DNA from: Thelephora terrestris
Taxonomy: Eukaryota; Basidiomycota; Agaricomycetes; Thelephorales; Thelephoraceae
DNA length: 64,000 bases
NCBI GenBank assembly: GCA_015956445.1
Contig: WIUZ02000010.1
Location: forward strand, 372,001 to 436,000
Reading direction: 5' to 3'
The position numbers and the translations under genes are program-made. Under the pieces are notes generated by a model. The model saw only the letters and a program-made list of their open reading frames with translations, did no database searches and was not told the DNA's origin. Below, in pieces: positions 22,481 through 34,200 of this stretch. The first letter of the stretch is position 1; every line of letters starts with the position of its first letter.

Positions 22481-23459
22481 TGCTTTGCTTCGCTTTCAAC
22501 GAAGGCATTTCGGTAGATGGAGGAATTCTCGCAATCCCATGTTGTCGCTGATGTGGTGTAGATGATGGGATGGCAGCAGATAAGGCAGACACGTGGGACT
22601 TGTGGCGCTCAGTTCGCACCTCAAGCCACCAAATACTCACCGCGGAGAGTACCCGCCTGCAGACGGGCGGACTTTCATCTTCGCCAGTAAGAAACTACCC
22701 TTCTCTACTTTCCTTGCCTTGTTTTTCCCCGACACTCCAGTTTCGCCTCCCGAGGGTCGTCCGGTGTATCCTTCATCGACTCACAGGTGCAACCGCCACT
22801 TCTCCCAACGTTGAAGGCCGTATGGTCGTCGTAAGCGAACGGGTTCGGAGACCGAAGACCTCCAGACGCATCCCGAAATTGGCCCTGGTGCGGTACCGAC
22901 TCAGACTCCACCGCGCTCCTCAGATAGGGCAGAACACGATACGCTAGGCACCCGCTGAGGGTCCGGGTATTTCAAAGCCGTCTCCTTGGGCTTTCTCTTG
23001 CACGAATTTGCGTCATACCGCACCCTTTGTAGGATGCGGGTGCTCTAGAAGCACCCATCGCGGGCACCTCAGAGGTAGCCACCGCGGATCGATGTCCCCG
23101 AAGTAACCGCGGCATTGGGGTCCCATGTTTTCTTCGTTCATCTCCCCTGATCACGTCTCCCGCACCCTCAACTTTCTTCGCCCCTCATCGAATTCAGGAA
23201 ATTTGCCGATTTGTCTTATTGGACGAAGTTATGGTGCAACGAGAAACGGGCAAGCCATTCGTGCGTACTTGTTTTTTTTTCCTGGATCGACGGTGGATCG
23301 CAAAGTGAGTTCATCACATGTTTGTCAGCTGGACCCTCAGGGAGATGGAAATTGGCCCCCAACTGAGACATTGAGCGCGCTGCAAGAAGGAAAAGATAAG
23401 GGACCAGGAGAACACGAGGTTCTTACTTGCAAGAAATGAAAGCCTCCTCATGCGGAGAA
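22481..23459. other. upstream region of the NLR pseudogene and AIG1-like remnant, no gene resolved
   Basis: CpG-rich sequence with short overlapping frames (for example 22570-22947 +). None has a motif. I searched it for the missing P-loop of the downstream G protein (GxxxxGKS/T) on the plus strand and did not find one. Confidence 0.45.
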
Positions 23460-24435
23460 GGGCTTGGATGTCTTCTTCGTGCTTAGTGTTGGCACGGAAT
23501 GCAACGGATGTCTTCAATGAGGACACAGCCGGTCGTCGTGTGGTTCTGATCGATACTCCCGTGTTCGACGACACCTTATTCAGCGACGTAGACTTTCTCA
23601 ATATGATCGCGGCCTTTCTCGGAAACTTGTAAGTGAGGCTCAAACTCAGCCCCCGTGAATCGAACGACTGAGCTTTTCTCACGCACGGTGTATCGCGTCT
23701 CAACTACAATGCTTCTGTTTGCAGATACGAGGGGGGCAGAAAGCTTGCTGGGGTCCTTTATTTCCACCGGATCTCCGACCCCAAGATGACCGGAATATCG
23801 AGAAGGAAATTTTGGATGTTCCGGAAGCTCTGCGGCGACAATGCCCTCCAGAACGTCGTCATCGTCACCAACATATGTGGACCTCGAGGCCGGTAACGAA
23901 TGTGAGGCCCAGTTGAAGAGAGAGGATGATTTCTCCAAGCCGGTTCTCGACAAGGGCGCTCGGATGGAACGTCATGAGAATACCGCTCTCTCGGCGGAAA
24001 GGATCGTACGCCTCATACTCGGTAATAACCCCTTGCCGCTGCACATCCAGAAGGAGATCTTCGATGAATGCAAGGCCATCCCTGACACTGCCGCTGGCCG
24101 TGAAGAGCTGAATAGGGAGCTAAACGCCCAAATCGAGAGACACCGAGAGGAAATGCGGGTGCTCAGGAACGATTTGGAACAGGTGATAAAGGAGAAAGAC
24201 CAGGAGACCAGGAGGGAACTAGACATGGAAACCCAGAGGTTGCAAATGAAGGTCCAAGGGTTATTGGACGACAGCAAGAGGATGGCATCCGACTACTAGC
24301 TACATATCGACGAGATCAAGGACACACTCCGAAAGGAGAAATCTCGAGGACACAGACAGGATAGAGTTCTCAACCGTCTCCGTGACAGGTTTCGCTCGAG
24401 GATCGCAGCGTACCTCGATGGCGTCGACTTGTAGG
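23460..24435 (+). pseudogene. AIG1-like G-domain protein with coiled-coil tail, decayed
   Basis: The frame reads ATDVFNEDTAGRRVVLIDT, where DTPVFDD stands in place of the usual G3 motif DTPGFDD. A 60-70 bp intron follows (GTAAGT at about 23630 to TTTGCAG), then GGRKLAGVLYFHRISD, ISRRKFWMFRKLCGD and the G4-like VVIVTN. This is the pattern of a large Agaricomycete family related to AIG1/IMAP GTPases. Three defects are visible: no P-loop upstream, a one-base frameshift directly after 'VTNI' at about 23876, and an in-frame TAG at 24297-24299 inside the coiled-coil tail (ELNAQIERHREEMRVL...). The same frame then continues to a final stop at about 24435. It was probably a membrane- or stress-associated GTPase; it is now dead. 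Confidence 0.75.
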
Positions 24436-25098
24436 ACTGTCCTTTTTTCGTCTCTTTGACGGTTAGTCAGCTCTTGTATGTTGTGCTCATGTAGACCAGT
24501 CGGAAACTCGCACGAAACTTCGCACTATCCTGTCAAAATCCTGATTCCATGTGGACAAGTCGACGCACATGATATCAGGCATTATGAAAAATTCTGCACC
24601 TTAAATTCAGTGAGATGAGACAGAAATCACAGATTCAGTCCGTGTGCGGCGCTGAACTTGAGCGCTTACCTCAAAGGCGATCTCAATCGACGCCTTAAGC
24701 TTGATTTCAGTCGCTGCGGTTTTTACAGTGGCATACGAGGCTGGTATCCTCAAGCAGACCACGCACAGCACTGACGATCACTGGTAAGGGATAGAGTGAT
24801 CTAGTGTACAAGACCCTCTGTTGCGTTTCGTGGCCAGCTTCAATACTGGCTCTAGAAACGAACGGTTGAGCCCTCAAGTAGTTGATTAGATTGTAGTTAC
24901 TCCAAAGTTATATCAATGCGCCCGGGTCAAAAACAGCGCGTCAACTCCGCAGAGAGAGGTTCATGAACGCAACCAAGGGTCTAGGTAAAGTTTATCAACC
25001 TTAGGTACCAGAGAATAGTATCTTCAAACGATGTCGCACGGCAATATGTAAATTAAAATGACCAAAAGTCGGTCACAATCTTGACGTTGGTCCGTACG
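24436..25098. other. intergenic, no gene seen
   Basis: AT-richer stretch between the AIG1-like remnant and the convergent zinc-cluster remnant. No frame, repeat or RNA gene was recognised. Confidence 0.5.
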
Positions 25099-26820
25099 TC
25101 ACTCCTCGTTGACGAGGGCCTGAGCGTATGTCCTCTGCGGGGGAGTCGTGGAAAGGAAAGAAACCCTGGAACCAGAATCACTTCGAGCCATTCGAAGGAG
25201 CTTCAGGTCCCTATCCAACTCGTGATCGAGGGTGTCGTGGGTGTAGGCGGACTCGAGGTCTTCCCAGTCCTCCTCGATGAGGAGGCTGAGGTCATCAGAG
25301 TCCACGGCATCCCAGCTGAAGTTAGACATGGTCTCGAACTCGTGGTGGACAGATTGCTCTCCGAGTTCGGATGGTGGGACGGAGGACACCCGGGGAACGG
25401 ATTGGAGAACTTCGTTTCCACGGGCCTTGCCTGTAAGAAAGAACTCTAGTAAGCACCCTATGAATGAATAAACGGATGCTTGATCTTCACGCACGTTGCT
25501 TAGGCTTGCGAACCTTCATTGTGAAGTCGGCGAGAGAGATCTCAAATGCCTGTGGCCGTATATCCTTCTGATCACAGTATTCTCGACCGCCATAGACCAC
25601 GCTGCCGTCGACAGCTGGGTCGACGTTTAGGAAGTCCAGGTCAGGCTGGCCAGCGCTGGTGTGCGAGACACCAGTATAGGTCGAACCGCCGTTCCCCGCC
25701 TTGGGTGTCGATGACGTCCAGTGGAATGGGTAGCCAAGACCGACCAATCTTGCTGGAAGCGGTGAGTGAGGTCGTTCTGAAAGCGGCAGGCGTTTTCCTT
25801 GGCGGAACGCAAGCGTGGCCAACGCCGCATACCCGGAACACGTCAACGAGATAACACACTTCCTGCCCATCCACCTTTGTAGCCTAGCGTAGCCCTTCAC
25901 GTAGTTGTACGGCTTGAGTAGACCAGCTTCGAACTTGCTTCGGATGACCCTATTGAGACGTTCGTTCTTTGGCCCGGGCTCCTGGTACGCCGCAATCATT
26001 AAAAACTGCTCGGTCTTCGTTGCGGACGGAAGAACCACAGGCGCAGTCTCCTCCTTGACATGCTCTAGTACTGGCGGCGAAACCTCCGCGACGGTCACAT
26101 CTGGGTTCGTGTATTGTTCCACGTTGGAGGAAGGGGAGGATTCTGCAGGTTGAGGCGGAGCAGTGAAAGGGTGGGACGGACCAGACATGAGACCTGGAGC
26201 AACCGTGGTCAGCGGAGGGTTGAAGAACGAGCGCTCGTCAAGAGACTCCAAGAAGTTGGATAATAGAGAGAAATCGCCCCCGAGCGTAGTTTCAGGTGAT
26301 TGGAGGAAAGCCCCCTGGGGCATTCCCGTGGACTGCCATGTCACCACAGGAACACGAACAGACGCCGACGCATATGGAACAGCCATTGCTATAGAGAGCG
26401 ATAAATACACGGCACGCGACAAGGCAAGTCACTCACATATGTATGCATTGATTTGCTGCTCAAGTGCGGATAAGACTGGTTTGGGTCGTGCTTGCGGGTC
26501 GGACTCTGGCGCAGGAGTCGGTGTAGATGTAGTAGTCGAATTGGAGGTAGATGGAGCCTTCTCCTTGGCAGCAACCGACGGTTTCTGCTCGTCGTGGCAG
26601 AGATGTGCGATTTATTTCTTAATACTGGCAAGCGGACAAGATTTCCGGATTAGTGATAACCTGCAAAGCAAAAAGATCGTTGGTACCGACCATCTTTGGC
26701 AGGGCCTTCCCTCATCACAAATAAAGACAGGCGTGATTCACTTTTCTTTTGGCGGTGGTGGGTTTTCTCTTGCAACCACTGGAAGGGGCATCGTCGTCGA
26801 GGGCCTTGACCTAGACCGAT
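25099..26820 (-). pseudogene. ERT1/AcuK-like zinc-cluster transcription factor remnant, chimeric with an unknown C-terminal exon pair
   Basis: Reading down from 26820: KRKPTTAKRKVNHAC begins a Zn2Cys6 cluster. After a probable intron the second half is corrupted (a TAA and lost cysteines) before IAHLCHDEQKPS, the conserved end of the ERT1/AcuK cluster. A Thr/Pro linker follows, and then the strongly conserved block NRVIRSKFEAGLLKPYNYVK. Directly after GYARLQRWM the family's PAS region is missing. The frame instead enters unrelated sequence ending ISLADFTMKVRKPKQR, then an intron (GTGCGTGAAG to TTACAG, about 25495-25432), then an acidic exon (DDLSLLIEEDWEDLE) with stop at 25099. So the N-terminal half is a dead gluconeogenic-regulator-like gene, while the C-terminal half may belong to another protein. 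No function is likely. Confidence 0.6.
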
Positions 26821-27540
26821 GAATTGGTGGCTGGCCGGATGGCGATGTCCGCTTGCTTCAGATGGGAACTCATAGATGTTTTACGAAGGACACAATCGGC
26901 GCCGTGAAAATTGGGAGGGTCGTCGTGCGACGTCCACGCTGTTAGAGAAGGTTCGCAGTTCTTGAGGGTCACGAAGGGGAGAGAGAGAGAATGACGATAT
27001 GAAAATAGCCAAGTCAAGCCGCTGTGTGGCGATGCATTCCATCGAGCCGCAGAGGATCCAGCCGTGAGTCCGATCCTGAGGACTCAGCTTCACCAGCTTG
27101 ATCATCAGCGCGGATGGACCAGAGGCATTGAAACCTGAGTGCAGGATCTGCACGACGCCTTGCAACGACGGGACGTCTATAGCTGGACCGGGTGACTGGC
27201 GAAGGGATAGTGTGCCGAGATGACTTGACGCGTTCAACACACGAGTCAGTCCCACGTGATGCCATGACCGCGCTCCTTCCAAACTGAACTATCACCATCG
27301 CTGCACTCATTCCCCAGATAATTGGTGTTTAACCCACCATCGGACAATAAACGTAGGCCGGGGGCCTCCAAGAAACTTTTGCGGTCGCTCTTTACCCCAT
27401 CAAGAACTATACTGCCCATACTCTTTTTGTTCGGACGCCTGACGGCTACTACCCATAACTTTCCAGCGCTTACCAAATAGGCTAAGGGTACCTCCGCTCA
27501 AAATAACTTGGCTGCTTATCAAAACCCCAGAAGGGATAAA
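26821..27540. other. intergenic, no gene resolved
   Basis: Contains overlapping minus-strand frames of 60-130 codons (for example 27282-26881) without motifs. From 27502 onward it is part of the segment duplicated at 35947. Confidence 0.45.
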
Positions 27541-28845
27541 ATGGCGCCACAACTCGATAAACCCCACACGACACGTTCTCACCGTCGCATGGACGATTCA
27601 GCGTCGATGCCCGCCCCTTTCATCTTCGACCCTCACTCGGTATATATCCTATTCGTCGAGCGACAAGGCGAGACCTTTGGTGGGGTGTTCCATCACCACA
27701 AGGACCAGATGGGGAGGCTTGCTTGGGGTGAAGCGGGGGTAGCATTGCTACCCGAGTCCCAACGTATGGTCTTTGTACGCGAGCTCGACCTGAAGCACAG
27801 TAAGGACCCCCCACGTTCCGAACTTTCCCCGTCCATCAAACTAAGTTCAGCAAAAACCGTCAGAAATCGAAAGCAAGTTCAACATCGTCACCGCGCACAA
27901 GGTGGCCCACCTCCATTACCACGATTTCTGGCGCCACGACCACTTCATCAATCACGGGCAGACGGTTATTTCGGACGAGAACGAGTGGATGGTGGACGTC
28001 CTGTCCCGGCTCAAGCAGCGATCGGGGCACCATTGGAAGCACAGCACGGAGCCGGAACACGAAAAGTTTAGGGAGCTCGTTGAAAGGCATACTCCGAAAG
28101 TGTCACGCTTCCTTCGTCCAGAGGAATTTCCGTCGGATGGCGGTTTTGAGCCAACGGAAATTTAGTTTCATACCCCCGTCGGTTCGATTGTATTATTTGG
28201 AGTAAGCGTTACAGTCATGTTGTATTACGAGCCTGAGTTTCGCCTGCTCTCATTTTTTTTTCGTCTTAGGGGATGCGAGTGGTCGTTGCTTCCGCACCAC
28301 GGTCCGAAAGGCTCCCCCAGTCCATGCTCGGGGTGGAAGCCAGCGAGAGAGATTCCTGCCGCGAAGCCGATGGACGGTCCGATTCCTGGCTGAAGAGTGG
28401 GAAATCAGTCCGTGCGATCCACTATGTGTCGCTTTTTCCGCCAGTGCAACAGGCAGTGTCTGGTTCATCGAAGACACGATGTGAAAAGCGGTTTTTCGAT
28501 GTATGCTCAGAGTACCCAGAGAGGCCACTACAAAGTTACAGTGATCCAGTGCGTCCATTGGGTTATTGGAACCCTGGACACAGAACAAGGCGGACGCGAG
28601 ACCCGGTGGTCGGGCCTGCGCACAAAGCCAAAAAAACGAACAAACGTAAAACAGACAGGCAGTGAAACCTTGAGAGAAGATCTCGGGTGACCCACGGTGC
28701 TGACCCTTTGGTGACCAGGGAACGTCCGGAAGATGTTATCGGAGTTTCGTTCGAAGTGTAAGTGACTGGCATGCGATCCGTACTGTTGACTTATCACAAG
28801 TTTTGGATCACTCATTTTTGATTATCCTTCTGGGACGTGGTGTAA
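27502..28845 (+). repeat. segmental duplication, copy A (matches 35947-36700)
   Basis: Shared from AATAACTTGGCTGCTTATC (27502) through orphan gene copy 1 to GGACGTGGT at about 28842. A 550-bp segment (28140-28689) is present only here. The two copies are about 90 percent alike by eye, with scattered substitutions and small gaps. Confidence 0.8.
27541..28165 (+). CDS. orphan two-exon protein, family copy 1 (186 aa)
   Basis: Exon 1 is 27541-27799 and exon 2 is 27864-28165. The intron runs from GTAAGG to GTCAG and joins in frame as DLKH|KIESKF. The protein has an N-terminal block FDPHSVYILFVERQ, then GGVFHHHKDQMGRLAW, a basic/aromatic middle (HKVAHLHYHDFWRHDHF), DENEWMVDVLSRLKQ and ERHTPKVSRFLR. 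It is rich in His and has no signal peptide or membrane segment. Copy 2 (29188-29754) shares the block order and the exact intron phase, and copy 3 (35985) is broken, so this is a real coding family. I do not recognise it. A remote resemblance to small basidiomycete proteins with an N-terminal 'hWALL'-type strand is possible but unproven. Confidence 0.75.
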
Positions 28846-29187
28846 GGCCAGGCTTTCGATTCCCTCAAAATCATTTGGTTGACTGTCAGACTCGCCCCTG
28901 GTTTCCCTTAGGTCCCGCTCCAGGACAGCCTTGCGCGTCCACTGGAGTGCATGGACCAGTGTCTTCTCCGATGGTCCTCGACCCTCCTACGTTGTAGGTC
29001 CACGTGTATTGCTCTGGAAACGGCCTTTCACGTTTCCTGGAATAATGGCATCGGTGGACTCATCCTTGAAGGAGCCTCTGCTCATCGCCACGGACTGTAT
29101 CTCTGAGACCAGATACTGTGACCCTACGGGAAATAAAGAGAGCCACAATGGAAACCGTCTCTCCCTCCACCTTCAACACGCCACGCA
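28166..29187. other. intergenic between orphan family copies 1 and 2
   Basis: The first half is the copy-A-specific 550-bp segment; the second half is ordinary. Overlapping frames on both strands at 28250-28815 lack motifs. A poly-T run is at 28253-28261. Confidence 0.45.
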
Positions 29188-29754
29188 ATGAACGACCCAA
29201 CGCCGCTGTCTCGACCTTTCTTCGAGCCTGACTCGATATATCTTTTATTCATTTTGTACGCCGATCGGCCATGTGCTGGGGTGTTCCATCACAACAGCAA
29301 AAACAGGGGGAGGTTGGCTTACTGCAACGGGGGACTACGAGGATCACAGGGACCACATCATACGGCCCTTCTGTTCGAGTACGAATTGAAGCAGAGTAAA
29401 GAGTCCACACTTCAAACCGCGTATGGTCGTTGCTGACTTCCGCCACCGTCAGGGATAGAAGCCGAATTCCGTATCCTCGCCCTACACAAAGTGGCGAGTC
29501 TTCGTTATCAGAAGCTCTTGCCAAACGGCCACCTGATACCCGCCGGGGTGGGTCCTGGGGCAGTCCTTGCTGATGAGGACACATGGACGGCGTGCGTGTT
29601 GTTTAATCTCGCAATGAGGTCGAAGCGGTCTGGGTTTGTTTGGACAAATCGTCCGGAGACGGGAGAATTCAGGAGCCTCGCAGAGAGGTACACCCCTAGC
29701 GCGTTATCCTTCCTCCGTACGCAACAGATGCCGGGTGTGGGGAGAAGGAACTGA
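29188..29754 (+). CDS. orphan two-exon protein, family copy 2 (169 aa)
   Basis: Exon 1 is 29188-29395 and exon 2 is 29453-29754. The intron runs from GTAAAG to GTCAG with the same phase as copy 1, joining ELKQ|RIEAEF. It aligns block by block with copy 1: FEPDSIYLLFILYADR, AGVFHHNSKNRGRLAY, LHKVASLRYQKL, DEDTWTACVLFNLAMR and ERYTPSALSFLR. The His-rich centre of copy 1 is replaced by a Pro/Gly stretch. Sequence divergence is high while reading frame and splice sites are kept, which suggests both copies have been under selection. No known domain was recognised. It lies about 1 kb downstream of copy 1 in the same orientation. Confidence 0.7.
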
Positions 29755-31268
29755 TGGCTCGGAAGTCATAGATGGACGATACCCAGGTTTAACTATTACA
29801 TCGATCGCGATATTTAGAATACACCAAATGCCATGTTGTGTTTTGAGCCTTGCGCTCCCACTCCTCCTGCTCCTATTCTCCGTCATGTGGGGCGGTCGCG
29901 CGAACCGGTTAGCTGCTCGCAAAGACGGCAGACGCATCGCTTGTACCATCATCCTTGCGTTCTTCCACCCCGTCTCGGGGTAAAGTCTCTGGAATACGCG
30001 ACGGTGACCAACAGTGAATGGGCGAGAGGCTCGAATGTGACTCGATAACAAGAGCCGTTGAGAAACACGTTACCGTTAAGCTAAACCTTTGTCGAGATGA
30101 TACAAGGGCGTTTCACGGAGCGATGACCTGGAACCCCTTTGTTGCGGCTCGTGAATGGGGGTCGACGTGGTCTGGCCGGCCTTCAATGCGCCCACCTTTC
30201 CCAACGTCCAGAACCTCCATAACTCAACGGATGTGCTCGATTTCCGAGGCGCTGCGGCGGCCTGATCAAGCCCTCTGGCCCACATCAAGTCTCTGTTCTC
30301 CCGATGCTATTTCGGCCAATGTACACTACATTGCTGCTACATCCTTCTAATGTTCCGGTATTCACTTCGCCGTTTCGAGTCTATTTCAGCTTCTGACCAA
30401 TCGGTTCTACCCAAGCTCACTGCGATACTCTCAAAAAAGTCCCACGATGGACCGGCGCCATTGCCAGGCCCGGTATTCGACCTCACGATATTCTCCCAGT
30501 AGAGTGGGCTCCAAATGACTGAGACACTACACGCTCGAGACCATCTGACCCGAGTGGAGTCTGCTGCGTTCATCAAAGAGTTGAGAGAGGCGGCCTTCGG
30601 AAGTACTTTGGTGAATATCGCAAAAAACCTCGGTCACATTGGGACGGGCATAGTGATGCATTTAGCCTCAGTGTTTGACTGCTGACCCACGAGAAGGCAG
30701 AGGTGATTCTTCTTGCCAAGTGAGTCGTTTTCGCACCGACATATACCGCCGAATGCCGGACATTCGTGAACTGCAAATCGACGCTGAGGCCCGCTTTTTC
30801 TTTCCAGAATACTGGTTGGCAGCATCCCGCGTGCATGAGGCCGGTGTGCCAACTCTTTCCGTTGACTGCCGGGACGCGTGGACATCGACCGACAGCCTGA
30901 CGACACGATGCAGCTACTGAGAATATGCCTCGCGCTTGTGGTTCGACCAAAATGATAGAATAATCTTTTTCATGTGCTATTACTCACTACCGCAGATCGG
31001 ATTGTTTATGGGTCCGGCTGGATTGGCGGGATGAAGTGTAGGAGGAAGAAGGCGGGTACTAGAGGAAATCATCCTACTTGGAGACGATACATGCCGGGGA
31101 TGAACGCGGTGAAATAGCAACGCATACATAGAACGATGTGTGGGTATGATGGGCGGGGTGCTGGGAGATCGAGAGTGACGGATATTCTGTTCAGGAACGA
31201 GGGGCCTGTCCGGGTCCATGTGTAGCGCCTCGAGAGGGCAGGCCGGACGGTGCACCAGGCGCTACGCG
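29755..31268. other. 1.5-kb interval with possible F-box/LRR-like debris
   Basis: No intact gene. On the plus strand, 30150-30690 can be read as a damaged protein with VVWPAFNAPTFPNVQNLHN, LDFRGAAAA, RYSLRRFESIS and LTRVESAAFIKELREAAF, broken by several stops and frame changes. The style resembles the leucine-rich part of Agaricomycete F-box proteins, but no F-box is present and I am not sure. The remainder holds nothing recognisable. Confidence 0.25.
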
Positions 31269-34200
31269 TTAAGCTTGGAGATGGCACATGAGTTGCCAGG
31301 GATAGGAGGCAGCATCGTGTCCGGAAAACTCACCACTGGAATCTGGAATGTCTGGGATAGACTGGCTTTCGATCGCTTGTTCAATTTTTTGGAGGAGTTT
31401 TCTGCAGCCCCGTGCATCCTTCGCCGCCCTGAGCCTCTCAAAGATCTCCAGTGCCGCCAAACCCTCGGATCTCGCCTCTTCCAGCCTACCTTGCTTAAAC
31501 CAAAGCTCAGCCTGAAAGACCATCGCGCGACCCAGTTCGTATGCGTTGTCAACCACATGGGATTTGGCTTGTTGAATGCGGGTGTTTGCATTGCCAGACT
31601 CGCCTTTGGACGAGAATAGCTCTGCCATAGCGTAATGAATCCAAAAGAGTAAATTTTGCCAATTGAAGCGGGATGCGATTTGGAGGGCTGTCTCGTAATG
31701 GTCTATGGCCTTCTCTTTCTTTCCCTTGCGACGATATATCTCACCAAGAACGTGATGAGATGTGCACAGCAGAAATTCTTGGCCTTTCTCCGGGATAAGA
31801 TTAACCGCGCGTGATGCCGCGCTTTCTGCAGCGTTGAGTTGTTTGTCGTCATGCAACAACCAAGCAAGCTGTTTCAAACATTGCGCTTGATTGATCGTGT
31901 CCCTGCACCCTTTGTGGATTTCTGATGCTTCCTCCACTTGCCGTATTCCTTCCGTGTAAAGTCCAAGCCTCCGATTGACATCGCATAGGAAGCCTAATGT
32001 CCGAGCAACCCGAACATCATCTCCCTTCTCCCTCTCGAGCGTTAAAGTGTGAATAAGCAGTCGCTTTTCTTCTGCGGGATTTCCAATCCTTCCAAACAAG
32101 GTTGAGAGCCTCAACAAGCATTCAGCCTTCGATCGATGACCATCAGGAAGGCCTTCGATCTTCGGCCCTAGCAGAGTGTGCCGTGGCTTGTGCCAAACCA
32201 GGTGGTCCATAAAGTTATGACAAGCATCCCAGACCTCACAAGCACTCAGGTCAATTGAAATGAAAACATTGAGCAAATGCTCAACGTTTATATCCTCCCA
32301 CTTGATCCACTCCGCTTCTCGGAAACTGGGTTGATTAGGGTTAAGGTGAACTGACAACCGGGTGAAGTAACGATCCCTGGTTGCACAGAGGAGGGGGGAA
32401 GATTCTGGATTGAGGGGGCAGAGGTAGTCTCTGATCGGAGCCAACATCGTGATGAACCCGTGGCTTCGGTGCGTCAAAGAGAGAATGCAGAATTTGTCGA
32501 AGATCTCCCTTCTGTTGGAGGTTGTGGGGAATAACCAGTCGAGGTTTTTCTCGTCGATCCCTTGTGGAAAGAATGCGACAACTTCGAGGAGCTCACGAGC
32601 ACTGGGGGGGATTTCACAGGGGATTGGAGAAGGGACCAGTTTGTGGAGGATCGGAGAAGGGATGAATTTGCTGAAGGCTGGGGAAGCAGCGAGTCGGTGA
32701 AATTTTGACCGAGGGTCGGGTTGGTGGGGTTCTGATGGAGGGACGAGTTGGTGGAATGTCGGGGAATTGAGTGAGAGTTCAATGGTTGCAGCCAGGCTCT
32801 CTTTGCCAGGTGTCTGAAGTACCTGCACTCGGCGTGCATCCCACTCCCTGGCCAATCGATCATAATCCCACACGTTCTGAGCAGCCGTGGTGGCAAGCAG
32901 TGTGATTGAGAGCGCGTGGAAATCTAGTTGCCTGACAAGGTCGCCGATGACGTCTGATCGTCCGCCGTCGGTGTAGATGGCATAGAAGATCTCACATGCC
33001 GATTCCACTGACAGTGTAGGGACGACTGGACGCTTGCAGTGTGGGGGGACAGTGGTGATGCGCGAGGTGATCCCGAGGCAGATGTTCTCAAAGCGGCTCA
33101 ATTCCTCCACCGCGGCATATATCTCCCGGAAGTCCCTCCCCTGCGGGTCGAGAATGGATTCAGCATTGTCGAGAAACAGGATCATCTCCCTCGAGCCCAG
33201 AAACGGTCGCAAGGGAGTCAAATCCTCAGGGTTTTCGACGCCTGCACCAATAACTTGGGAGATCCGGGCGAGAAAATGGGGGTACGAAGCTGGGAACCGA
33301 TCGCAGCGGATGAATCGTCGGTTGTCGCCAAACCGGTCCTTGACGCGATCGTGGTGGAGGACGGCCAGCGCGATGGATGTTTTTCCGATGCCCCCTGCAC
33401 CGATGAGAGCGACAGGTTCGAGGTTTTCGGCAAGACCGAGGATCTCCTCAACCAGTTGGTCACGTCCGAAACAGGCCCTGGGAGGCGGGGGAGGAGATTC
33501 TCCCAGAGAAACACTACGCAAAGGTAAGCGGTGGGCCTCCAAGTTTCACAAACACCGACCTTGCTTGAGTCTCGAAGACCATCAGTGTCTCGTTGACGAC
33601 GAATAGGAAGCCGTACTCACTGTTCGATGCTGTTCAATAGCACCTCCTTGACCTGTCGACGTGTTTCGATGGCCATCTGCGACCAGCATGATTGCCAGTT
33701 CGGTCTGAGGGAGGTTGTTATCAAATGCCAAGCGGGACTGACTGAACGTACGTTGAAGATGTGGAGGATCCTATTGAGGTCCCGGCTCCAGGCGGCAATG
33801 CTATCTTTGTCGTTCTTCGCGTGGAGAACCTGAGAGGCTGCATTTCGTTTGCCCAGCTTGACAATCTCCCTCTGGATCGTGGCCACAGTCCTGCATTGAG
33901 GACTCAGTGAGTAAAACACGCGACGGCCACATCACCACATCAACTCACGTGGTCAACTCTCCAATTGCCTCGAGCGCCACCGGACTGACTTCGTCCAACC
34001 GCCTGCCTTTCGACCCCCGGTCGAGAGCTTTGCATACGCCGGCGCACAATCGCCCAAGATCAATATATTCCTGTTTGTTGAACATCGGGTCCTGAGTGAA
34101 CGTGAGCCTGGAGCTCACAACCACGGAGTGGGAGGGAACGTACTCTGATTGTGGTCAGGAGGGCACCGGCGGAATCGAACGCATCTTGAGCTGGTGGGAT

